A stretch of 64,000 nucleotides of DNA from contig NZ_JANUGQ010000021.1 in NCBI RefSeq assembly GCF_024756275.1, positions 61,079 to 125,078 on the forward strand, written 5' to 3'. This DNA comes from Streptomyces pyxinae. GTDB lineage: Bacteria; Actinomycetota; Actinomycetes; Streptomycetales; Streptomycetaceae. The position numbers were made by a program, and so were the translations under genes. This document shows positions 24,382-32,053 of the stretch, piece by piece. How positions within the stretch are numbered: the stretch's first letter is position 1; the number at the start of each line of letters is the position of its first letter. A model generated the notes under the pieces. The model saw only the letters and a program-made list of their open reading frames with translations. It was not told the origin of the DNA and ran no database searches.

Positions 24382-25605
24382 GTGCACCACCGACTCGTGG
24401 AAGCCCTTGAAGCCGCCTTCGGCTGGACCGGACCGGCTCCCCTGGGCGGTGAGTTCACCCGTGGCCGCCTCACCGACCCGGCTCTGCCGTCCCGGTTGCT
24501 GACTCCGGCCCGCCTTCTGGACACCGTCATGCGGCGCGGCCTGTCCCACCCGCAGTTCCGTGCCTTCCAGGACGGGCGTGAGCTCCACCCCGGTGAATAC
24601 TTCACCGACACCGTCACCCGGCGCGGGCAGGGCATCCGCTTCGTGAACATGACCCGCCTGTCCGCGCTCATGCAGGACGGTGCGACGCTCGTCCTGGACG
24701 AGCTCGACTTCTTCGATCCCGCCCTGGAGGTCGCGTGCCGGGCCCTTCAGTGGTGGTCCCGCGAGCTCGTCCAGGTGAACGCCTACCTCACCACGCAGGA
24801 CGCGGCCGGGTTCGCCCTGCACTGGGACGACCATGACGTGGTGATCGTCCAGATCGTGGGCGAGAAGTCGTGGGACGTGCGCGGTGCCTCGCGGCCGGTG
24901 CCGATGTACCGGGACGCCGAGCCGAACAACACCCCACCGGAGAGCACGATCTGGCGAGGCACCCTCCGCGCCGGCGACGTGGTGCACATCCCGCGCGGTC
25001 ACTGGCACCAGGCCACCCGCACCGACCGGGGTGGTGGCTACTCTCTGCACCTGACCTTCGGGTTCGTCAAGCGCACGGGTGTGAACTGGCTGACATGGCT
25101 GACCGACCAGTGCCGCCGCGACGAGGTGTTCCGCGCCGATCTCGACCGCTGGGGCGCCCCCGCCGACCAGTCGCAGCAGGAGCAGCAGCTCACAGTCGCG
25201 CTCACGCGCCTGGCCGAGGACTACCCGCCTTCGGCGTTCCTCGCCGCCCGGGAGCGGGAACGCCCCGCGGCCCGGCACGTCCAGACCGCAGGCCTCTTCG
25301 GACCTCCGGCCGCGCTGGTCTGCGTGACGGACTTCCGGCCGCTCATCGAGGCCGACGACGAGCAGGTCCGCATCATCGCTTCCGGTAAGCAGATCACCGT
25401 GCACGCCAAGGCCGAGCCGGCGGTGCGGCTGATGCTGTCCGGGGAGCCCGTCGACATCGAGCGGGTGGGCATCGAGACCGGCATTGACGGCCGGGAGCTC
25501 GTCGGCATCTTCATCCGGGAGGGCCTGTGCGCGGAGCTGACCGACGAGTTGTCCTCGGCCTGTACCGCGTGGCTCCGACCCGCCCGCTCCTCGAACACGC
25601 CCTGA
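24382..25605 (+). CDS. JmjC/cupin-4 type Fe(II)/2-oxoglutarate oxygenase
   Basis: 407 residues from a GTG with GGAGGA upstream. The double-stranded beta-helix carries the iron ligands: H-x-D in LHWDDHDVVIVQIVG (about residue 147) and the distal His in VVHIPRGHWHQAT (about residue 206). It resembles ribosomal-oxygenase-like cupin-4 proteins (YcfD/MINA relatives), which hydroxylate Arg or His side chains of proteins, plus a C-terminal winged-helix-like region. Here a short peptide gene precedes it and two enzymes follow with overlapping ends, so the peptide is a natural candidate substrate. Confidence 0.82.
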   Translation: MHHRLVEALEAAFGWTGPAPLGGEFTRGRLTDPALPSRLLTPARLLDTVMRRGLSHPQFRAFQDGRELHPGEYFTDTVTRRGQGIRFVNMTRLSALMQDGATLVLDELDFFDPALEVACRALQWWSRELVQVNAYLTTQDAAGFALHWDDHDVVIVQIVGEKSWDVRGASRPVPMYRDAEPNNTPPESTIWRGTLRAGDVVHIPRGHWHQATRTDRGGGYSLHLTFGFVKRTGVNWLTWLTDQCRRDEVFRADLDRWGAPADQSQQEQQLTVALTRLAEDYPPSAFLAARERERPAARHVQTAGLFGPPAALVCVTDFRPLIEADDEQVRIIASGKQITVHAKAEPAVRLMLSGEPVDIERVGIETGIDGRELVGIFIREGLCAELTDELSSACTAWLRPARSSNTP

Positions 25606-26381
25606 CTGCCGGGGTCACCGCACTGGACACCGCCTTCAACTACGACGCCTACGCCGGACACCGCGTCCTGGCCCGCGCTGCCGCCGGGGGGCTGCTGGAG
25701 AAGTTCGAGGTGTCGACGAAGGTCGGCTACTTCCCCGACGGCCACACCCTCGAACCGGCCAGGCTGCGTGCTGCCGTCGAGCGCGCGGCCGCCGAACTGG
25801 GCCGGCCGCCTGACACGGTGCTCCTGCACAACCCCGAGCACGCCCCGGCCGGCCTGGCGGCGGCCTGCGACACGCTGGCCGCCTGCCGCGACGCCGGGTT
25901 GTGCGCGGCATGGGGGATCGCCGCCTGGAATCCGAGCCCGCTCCTCAGCGCGGCCGCCGGCATCGATGTGCGGCCGGACGTCCTGATGGTGCGCGCCGGC
26001 CTCGCCGTACGGGGCGACGTCCTGGACGCGGCCGAGCGGCTCACCCTCGCACTGGGCGCGGCCGACCGATGGGGTATGGCACCCTTTGCGGGCAACCCGA
26101 ATGATCCGGTCTGGTCGAAGGTCGATGCCACGGTGTTCCTCGAACCTGGACAGCGGGCGTCGGCCTCTCGCGTACAGGCCGGTCTCGCCGCCGCGTTCGC
26201 TCTGCCCGCCGTCTCCCGGATCGCCGTGGGAACCTCCAGCCCGCAGCACCTCGACGAGCTCGCCGCCGCCGTCCGGTACGCGGCCGGCCCCGCCGTTGTC
26301 GACGAGTACCGGGAACTCCTGCGGGCCGGTGCCGGACGGAGGAAAGGAGACCAGCGTGCCGCCCACGCCCACCATGGATGA
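25527..26381 (+). CDS. Aldo/keto reductase-like protein
   Basis: 284 residues starting at a GTG with GGAGGG just upstream; it overlaps the end of the oxygenase gene by 79 bp in another frame. The TIM-barrel start VLGLYRVAPTRPLLEHAL and the tetrad positions are present: Asp in ALDTAFNYDAY, Tyr in the same segment, Lys in VSTKVGY and His in VLLHNPEH. It should reduce or oxidise a carbonyl/alcohol with NADP(H). The tight overlap with its neighbours implies a joint pathway acting after the oxygenase. Confidence 0.78.
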   Translation: MRGADRRVVLGLYRVAPTRPLLEHALTAGVTALDTAFNYDAYAGHRVLARAAAGGLLEKFEVSTKVGYFPDGHTLEPARLRAAVERAAAELGRPPDTVLLHNPEHAPAGLAAACDTLAACRDAGLCAAWGIAAWNPSPLLSAAAGIDVRPDVLMVRAGLAVRGDVLDAAERLTLALGAADRWGMAPFAGNPNDPVWSKVDATVFLEPGQRASASRVQAGLAAAFALPAVSRIAVGTSSPQHLDELAAAVRYAAGPAVVDEYRELLRAGAGRRKGDQRAAHAHHG

Positions 26382-27195
26382 TCTGCGAACCGTCCCGCAC
26401 GACGACGTCCTCGCCGACGCGGAGAAGCGCACCGGGCACGCCCTGGACCGCGAGCACGCGCACTACAGCCGGTTCAATGGCACGGTCGGCTTCCCGACTG
26501 CCGTCGGCACGTGGGTCCGCCTCGCCTGGTGCCGTCCGGGGCAGCTCAGCTCCACGTCCTGGACAGGAATCGAGGCGTCCGTCGCCATCAAGGGCGTACC
26601 CCGTCCGCAGTGGTTCGCGGGCTCCCAGTGGCACGATCCCGAGCGCGGCGTCGTCTGGCGGGTCGACGAGATGAGCCGCGCCCCCGCGCCCGCCGTCTCC
26701 CCGGCCGGCACCGTCGACCAGGACCCGGACCTGCCCGCACTCTGGTGGAGGGAACTGGGCGGCGCGCTGGCGGTGTTGGCCCGGCACGACACGCACCGGG
26801 TATGCCTGCGGCAGGAACATCTGACCGCCCGGATCCGTGAAGCCTACGGCGACGCCGTCGACACCACCATCACCGAGTGGGCGTGCGCGCACGGTGACGT
26901 CGGCTGGGCCAACGTGACCGCACCGGAGCTCACCCTGCTGGACTGGGAGAGCTGGGGGAACGCGCCGGCTGGCTATGACGCCGCCTGTCTGTGGTCCGCG
27001 TCCCTGCCTGTACCGGCCCTGGCCGAGCGGGTGCTGGCCGAGTTCGACGACGTCCTCGGCACCCGGCCCGGGCGCCTCTCCCGGCTGATGCTGTGCGCGA
27101 ACATCGAACGGGCCCACCGGCGATCGGGCAAGACCACGCGGCTGACCGCCCCGGCCCGGGTCGCGGCGCAGGGGCTGCTCGACCTGCTCGGCTGA
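26356..27195 (+). CDS. APH/kinase-fold protein coupled to the oxygenase-reductase pair
   Basis: 279 residues from the GTG at 26356 (AAAGGAG 7 nt upstream), overlapping the reductase by 26 bp. The APH catalytic loop CAHGDVGWANVT (H-x-D-x4-N) and the LLDWESWG metal Asp are both intact, so phosphotransfer is plausible. The N-terminal lobe (GTWVRLAWCRPG, EASVAIKGV) is short. In this gene order it could phosphorylate a hydroxylated product of the first two enzymes, for instance as self-protection or activation, which is inference. Confidence 0.75.
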   Translation: MPPTPTMDDLRTVPHDDVLADAEKRTGHALDREHAHYSRFNGTVGFPTAVGTWVRLAWCRPGQLSSTSWTGIEASVAIKGVPRPQWFAGSQWHDPERGVVWRVDEMSRAPAPAVSPAGTVDQDPDLPALWWRELGGALAVLARHDTHRVCLRQEHLTARIREAYGDAVDTTITEWACAHGDVGWANVTAPELTLLDWESWGNAPAGYDAACLWSASLPVPALAERVLAEFDDVLGTRPGRLSRLMLCANIERAHRRSGKTTRLTAPARVAAQGLLDLLG

Positions 27196-27366
27196 ATGAG
27201 CGCGGGTCGGTCCTCGGGTTGTCGGGCTGTCTCCAGTTCCTCCGGCGTATGGGCGCCGTCACCCTCAGGGGTGACCGCGCCGGCCGGAGCACGGCGGGAG
27301 TACGGCTCGGGCGCGGTACCTGCTCACCGGCTCGTCGTTAGCAGACGAGAGAGTGAGGTGAGCCGC

Positions 27367-27672
27367 ATGGCGACCTTTCGGATCTACCGGCCGCTGTCCC
27401 GGACCGAGTCCGCGTTCTGTGAGGCGTGCTGGCGTGAGCCGTCGGCGTTCCGGAGGCAGCGTGACCGGGCGTTGCTGTGCGAGGGGTGCGCGGCGGCCGA
27501 CCACCCCGTACGGACGGAGCAGTTTCCGCCGCTCGGGATCTACGGCCTGACGAGGCGCCGGGTCGGGGCCGGGGAGTCCGGGGCGTCGGCCGGGCCGGGG
27601 GCGGCGCCCGGCGACGGCGCCCGTCGGCCGAGGCCGGCGCCGGAAGCGCCGCCGGGGACCCCTCCGGTGTAG
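27367..27672 (+). CDS. Small protein with paired Cys knuckles
   Basis: 101 residues; ATG at 27367 with GAGGTGAG before it. The first half contains CEACW and CEGC 23 residues apart, a probable zinc site; the second half is a Gly/Pro/Ala-rich tail. Function is unknown. It is not obviously linked to the kinase gene 170 bp upstream. Confidence 0.6.
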   Translation: MATFRIYRPLSRTESAFCEACWREPSAFRRQRDRALLCEGCAAADHPVRTEQFPPLGIYGLTRRRVGAGESGASAGPGAAPGDGARRPRPAPEAPPGTPPV

Positions 27673-27818
27673 CCGGTCCGGACGCCGCCCGTGCCGGAGT
27701 CGCCGTCGCACTCGCCCGCACGCGGAAGGTGCGCTCCGGGTCACCGCCGGTGGGGAACGGGTCTTCACGGGCGGCGATCCGGAGGGCGGGCCCCGGTGGG
27801 GGCCGTCGGCGCCCGGGG

Positions 27819-28841
27819 TCAGATCGACTTGGTGACGCGGAGGATCTGCCAGATGGCGGGGAGGCTCGCGCGGCCGTGGAAGGCGAGGTACTCGGGGAGG
27901 ATCAGCTCGGGGGCCCACTTCTCCTTGTAGGCGAGCTGACTGGCGGCCGGGTAGACCTTGTCGCCGCGCTCGGCGAGCAGGCGCATCAGGCGGGTGGTCA
28001 TGGGACTGGCGCCGGGGACCTCGTGGCCGGGGGCGAGACCGGTGAACGGGGTGAAGCCGAAGTGCAGCCACTCGGCGCCCTCGTCGCGGAAGGTCTCCAT
28101 GGCGTGCAGGTTGATGGCCTCCATCACCCCCGGCGGGGCGGTCGCGCGGCGGCGGCTCAGGTCGTGCAGCCAGCCGGGGTGCGAACCGTACGCGGGGGAG
28201 TAGGAGATGTAGCCGATGGGCTCGCCCGCCAGCCGGCCGAGCAGCAGCCGCCGGTGGGGCTGGGCCGGGCCGCCGCACTCACCGACCAGGAACTCGATCT
28301 CCTTGACGTGCCGGCCCTTGGACCTCAGCCACTCCTGGTCGATCGAGGCGAGTTCGCCGGTGTGCCGCTCGTACGGGACCTCGGTCACCTCCAGGCCGCT
28401 CCGCCGGGCCTTGGAGATCTTGTTGCGCAGCTTCATGAACTTGGTGCCGCGCAGGCTGTGGCCCGGCAGCCGGACGGCGTACGACGAGCCCACCTGGTTC
28501 ACGGTGAAGCCGCACCGGGCGTACAACTCGGCGTCGGAGCGCTGGAGCTGGACCGCCACCACCTTGCGGCGCGTGGTACGGGCGAAGCCGAGGAAGGCGC
28601 GGAGCAGCCGCTCCCGGTCGGCCTCGGGCGCGAAGACCCCGCCGAACTGGATCAGGAACCGGCCCGCCTCGCGGTAGGCGATCAGCCCGGGCGAGCCGGA
28701 CCCGGACGACCCGGGCGCGGCGGGGTCGGTGAAGTAGGCGTTGCCGGCGTTCAGGGCGAGGAAGGCGCTGGGATTGTCGGCGCTCTCCCGGAGGGCCGCG
28801 ATCACGCCTTCATGGCCGATCTCCGGGTCGACCGTGGTCAT
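27819..28841 (-). CDS. DUF2156/MprF C-terminal-like protein, candidate aminoacyl-tRNA-dependent transferase
   Basis: 340 residues from the ATG at 28841; no membrane flippase part, only the soluble GNAT-like double domain. Family marks are KLRNKISKARRSG, the late GFTPFTGLAPGHE and the end QLAYKEKWAPELILPEYLAF, equivalent to the MprF/LPG-synthase end. MprF-type domains move an amino acid from aminoacyl-tRNA to an acceptor. From memory, VlmA of valanimycin biosynthesis, which transfers serine from seryl-tRNA to a hydroxylamine, belongs to this superfamily. It faces the biosynthetic operon across a 237-bp promoter with a SARP-type repeat, and a serine-type tRNA-like gene lies in the cluster. The specific role is inference. 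Confidence 0.82.
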   Translation of the reverse strand: MTTVDPEIGHEGVIAALRESADNPSAFLALNAGNAYFTDPAAPGSSGSGSPGLIAYREAGRFLIQFGGVFAPEADRERLLRAFLGFARTTRRKVVAVQLQRSDAELYARCGFTVNQVGSSYAVRLPGHSLRGTKFMKLRNKISKARRSGLEVTEVPYERHTGELASIDQEWLRSKGRHVKEIEFLVGECGGPAQPHRRLLLGRLAGEPIGYISYSPAYGSHPGWLHDLSRRRATAPPGVMEAINLHAMETFRDEGAEWLHFGFTPFTGLAPGHEVPGASPMTTRLMRLLAERGDKVYPAASQLAYKEKWAPELILPEYLAFHGRASLPAIWQILRVTKSI

Positions 28842-28962
28842 CCGCAATCCCCTGTCGTCGTGGTCGGTGTGCACGGCGCCGTCGTGTGCGGGCGGCGGAA
28901 CGTGGCGGAACGTGCTGGACCGCCATGGTCCGGGAGAGCGCTCTCATTGGCCTGATACCGCC

Positions 28963-29007
28963 GTCTCAGGTTCGTCTCCGGTGATTGTCAGGGCCCCCTG
29001 TGACAGT
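28963..29007 (+). promoter_or_regulatory. SARP-type direct-repeat element upstream of first biosynthetic operon
   Basis: Heptamers GTCTCAG at 28963 and GTCTCCG at 28974 stand 11 bp apart (one helical turn), with GTCAG 13 bp further at 28987. GACAGT at 29002-29007 sits where a -10 hexamer would be. SARPs bind such tandem heptamers close to -10. The same set of motifs with the same spacing recurs at 38123. It lies between the DUF2156 gene and the dehydrogenase operon. Confidence 0.75.
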
Positions 29008-29078
29008 CGGGTGGCAAGGGCATCACTTTGGACATTCTTCCCGCCCCGAGGGCGGAGGCGGGGGAGCGGAGGATCTGC

Positions 29079-30776
29079 GTGAGCAGTGCCCGTACGGCGC
29101 CGGAGGCGTCGCATTCCCCTGACGGCGCGGGCGACGGCTCCGGTCTGCTGACCTACGCCTCGCTCGTCGACGGCAAGAGCGTGCCGAGCGACCAGTGGGT
29201 CTATGTGGTCGACTCGGACGCGCTCCTGGAGGACGCCTTCGCCAGCCTGACGCTGAAGCGGAAGCTGGAGAGCGGCCGGCTGGCCCCCGAGGACCTGCCC
29301 GGCGGCAGCATCGTCGGCCGGGTGGCGCGGGCCGACCGGGAGACCGTGGTCGGGGCCGTCGAGGCGGCGGCCCGGGCGACCCGCGAGTGGAACGCGTTCC
29401 CGCTGGACGAGCGGCTGGACCGGTTCGGCGCCCTGCTGCGCCGGCGGCTGGCCGAGAAGGCCGACCGCACCATCGAGATCCTGCTGCGGGAGGGCCATCC
29501 GCTGGCGCTGGCCCGCTGGCAGGTCTCCGGCGCCCTGGAGTGCTTCGGGCCCGAGTCGCTCGCCTTCTACCGCGGCCAGATGCTGCACGAGACCCGGCAC
29601 GGGGCGCGGAACATATCCGTGCGCCGCCGGCCGGACGGCGTGGTCTGCCTCAACCCGCCGCAGAACGCCCCGCTGTCCAGCGCGCTGTTGGGCGTCACCG
29701 CGATGATGGCGGGCAACTCCCTGGTCGTACGGGCCCCGCGCAGCGCCCCGCTCGGGGTGATGTACGTCCTCCACGAGGTGGTCGCGCCGGTGCTCCAGGA
29801 GCTGGGCGCGCCCGGCGGCACCCTGAACGTGGTCTGCGGCGACCCGGCCCCGGTGCTCTCCGCCTGGCTGGACAGCCCGCTCGTCGACGACATCATGTAC
29901 TTCGGCAGCAGCGAGGCCGGGATGCGCTTCCAGGACCGCTGTGTGGCGGCGGGCAAGAAGCCGATCCTCGAACTCGCGGGCAACGACTGCGTGGTGGTGT
30001 GGAAGGACGCCGACCTCGAGTACGCCGCCGAGGCGCTGACCGAGAGCTTCTACGGCTCCGGGCAGCTCTGCATGATCCCCAACCAGGTGCTCGCCCACCC
30101 CGACGTGGTGGACGACCTGACGGCGCTGCTCGCGGAGAAGGCGGGGCGGATCCGGGCCGGTTCGGTCCGGGACGAGGACGTCCTGCTCACCCCGGTGCTG
30201 CGCAACGAGAAGTTCTTCTCCTGCCTGGAGGACGCGCTCGCGCACGGCGCCGAACTCGTCTGCGGCGGCCACGCCATGCAGGCCGACGGCACCCGGGACA
30301 CCGCGGGCATCTTCCTGGAGCCGACCGTGGTCCGGGTCCGGGGAATGGAACAGGCCCGCGCGATCCAGGCGGTGTGCCACGAGACCTTCTTCCCGCTGCT
30401 GCCGGTGATCGCGGCCGACCCGGCCCCCGAGGCCGTACTGCTCGACCGGTTCACGGACTTCGTGAACAGCAATCCGTACGGGCTGCGCAACTCGGTGTGG
30501 GCCCGCGACCCCGAGGTGGTGGACCACTTCGTCACCCGGATCACCAAGGGCGGGCTGCTCAAGGTGAACGACTCCCACATCGGCTTCCTGCCCGGCCTCC
30601 CCACGCACGGCGGCACCGGGCTGACCGGCGGGGTGTACGGCGAGGCCAACTACCCGATCCTGCGCACCTCGCACATCCAGGGGGTGAGCGTCTCCGACGG
30701 CTCCGTACGCCCCCGGGACGCGGTGTTCGGCGCCTGGCGGGCGATGCGCGAGCCGGGGGCCGACGGCGGGGCGTGA
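29079..30776 (+). CDS. Aldehyde-dehydrogenase-fold enzyme, candidate fatty acyl reductase or aldehyde oxidoreductase
   Basis: 565 residues from the GTG at 29079, with GGAGGA 6 nt upstream. The ALDH core is complete: cofactor segment NPPQNAPLSSALLGVTAMM, FGSSEAGM, the general-base Glu in LELAGNDCVVV and the nucleophile Cys in GSGQLCMIPNQVL. The N-terminal ~75 residues before the core (SLVDGKSVPSDQWVYVVDSD) are longer than usual. The next genes encode a flavoprotein and an aminotransferase, so I infer it makes a long-chain aldehyde from an acyl thioester for amination. The reverse (aldehyde oxidation) cannot be excluded. Confidence 0.78.
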   Translation: MSSARTAPEASHSPDGAGDGSGLLTYASLVDGKSVPSDQWVYVVDSDALLEDAFASLTLKRKLESGRLAPEDLPGGSIVGRVARADRETVVGAVEAAARATREWNAFPLDERLDRFGALLRRRLAEKADRTIEILLREGHPLALARWQVSGALECFGPESLAFYRGQMLHETRHGARNISVRRRPDGVVCLNPPQNAPLSSALLGVTAMMAGNSLVVRAPRSAPLGVMYVLHEVVAPVLQELGAPGGTLNVVCGDPAPVLSAWLDSPLVDDIMYFGSSEAGMRFQDRCVAAGKKPILELAGNDCVVVWKDADLEYAAEALTESFYGSGQLCMIPNQVLAHPDVVDDLTALLAEKAGRIRAGSVRDEDVLLTPVLRNEKFFSCLEDALAHGAELVCGGHAMQADGTRDTAGIFLEPTVVRVRGMEQARAIQAVCHETFFPLLPVIAADPAPEAVLLDRFTDFVNSNPYGLRNSVWARDPEVVDHFVTRITKGGLLKVNDSHIGFLPGLPTHGGTGLTGGVYGEANYPILRTSHIQGVSVSDGSVRPRDAVFGAWRAMREPGADGGA

Positions 30777-30909
30777 ACCGCGCACACCCGGCGTGCTCGG
30801 GGTGCCCCGACCCGCCGGCCGGGCCGGTGGGTCGGGCAGATATGACGACAGACATGACAGACATGGCAGAGCTGAGATCGCGGAAAGAGCAGAGAGCGAA
30901 GAGGGATCC

Positions 30910-32043
30910 ATGCGCCCACTCGAAGCGGCACGCGCCACCTGTGAATCGTTCCTCCCCGGGCTGCTCGACCGGCTGGCCGGCACCCCGCTGGCCGAGCTGG
31001 AGACCCCGGAGAGCCCGGCCATCGGCCACTTCCGGGAGTGCGGCGGTCCCGCGCTGGTGATCCCGAAGGCGTACGGCGGGCTGGGCGCCGACCCGCTCCA
31101 GGCGATGGCCGTCACCCGCGCCCTCGCCTCCCGGGCGCCGTCCCTGTCGGTGGCGACCACCATGCACCACTTCTCCGTGGCCACCCTGTTCAGCCTCGCG
31201 GACAGCGTCCGGAGCAGCGGCATGGAGTGGGCGCTGCTCGAAGGGGTGGCCGAACAACGGCTGCTGGTCGCCTCCGGGTTCGCGGAGGGGCGGCCGGGGC
31301 AGGGCATCCTGTCCCCGACCATGACCGCCCGGAAGGCGGAGGGCGGCTATCTGATCAACGGCGCCAAGAAGCCGTGCAGCCTGGCCCACTCGATGGACCT
31401 GCTGACCGCCAGTGTGGCGCTGCCCGCCGACGACGGCGGCACGATGATGGCGGTGCTGCTGATCCCCCGGGCCACCGAGGGGATCAGTGTCCACCCGTTC
31501 TGGGCGAGCCAGGCGCTGGCGGGCGCGGAGAGCGACGAGATCCGGCTGACCGACGTCTTCGTGGACGAGCAGCTGATGATGCCCAACACCGCCGAGCCCG
31601 GCGAGCTGGATGAGCTCCAGACCGTCGGCCTCATCTGGTTCGAACTGCTCATCTCCAGCTGCTACCTGGGCATGGTGAGCGGCCTGGTCGAGCGGGCCGT
31701 GGACGGACGGCGCGGCAGCGAGTCGGACCGCGCCCGGGCGCTGATCCGGGTGGAGACGGCCGCCCAGCTCCTGGAGGGCGTGGCCCGGCGGGTGCGGGAC
31801 GGCGAGACCGGCAACGAGGCGCTGGCCTCGGCGCTGGTCGCCCGGTACGCGGCACAGGACGCGCTCGGTGAGGCCCGCGACCTCGCGGTGGAACTGCTGG
31901 GCGGGGGCGCGTACATGAGCTCCTCCGAGGTGGCCGTCTTCGCCGCCGCCTCGCACGGGATCGGCTTCCACCCGCCGTCCCGGTCCGGCTTCACCGGACC
32001 CTATCTGGAGCACGTGGCGGGCGAACCGCTGCGGCTGGCCTGA
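30910..32043 (+). CDS. Acyl-CoA dehydrogenase-fold flavoprotein, candidate amine N-hydroxylase
   Basis: 377 residues; ATG at 30910 with AGAGGGA upstream. The ACAD fold is clear (VIPKAYGGLGADPLQA, YLINGAKKPCSLAHSM, then the helical end AVELLGGGAYMSSSE). The usual C-terminal R-D and Y-E-G-T catalytic/FAD segments are not present (it reads GFHPPSRSGFTGPYLEH), which argues against ordinary dehydrogenation. Flavin-dependent N-hydroxylases such as VlmH share this fold and use a separate flavin reductase; one is encoded at 45315. With the aminotransferase next door, hydroxylation of an alkylamine is a reasonable inference. A desaturase role is the alternative. Confidence 0.75.
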   Translation: MRPLEAARATCESFLPGLLDRLAGTPLAELETPESPAIGHFRECGGPALVIPKAYGGLGADPLQAMAVTRALASRAPSLSVATTMHHFSVATLFSLADSVRSSGMEWALLEGVAEQRLLVASGFAEGRPGQGILSPTMTARKAEGGYLINGAKKPCSLAHSMDLLTASVALPADDGGTMMAVLLIPRATEGISVHPFWASQALAGAESDEIRLTDVFVDEQLMMPNTAEPGELDELQTVGLIWFELLISSCYLGMVSGLVERAVDGRRGSESDRARALIRVETAAQLLEGVARRVRDGETGNEALASALVARYAAQDALGEARDLAVELLGGGAYMSSSEVAVFAAASHGIGFHPPSRSGFTGPYLEHVAGEPLRLA

Positions 32044-32053
32044 GGAGGCCCCC

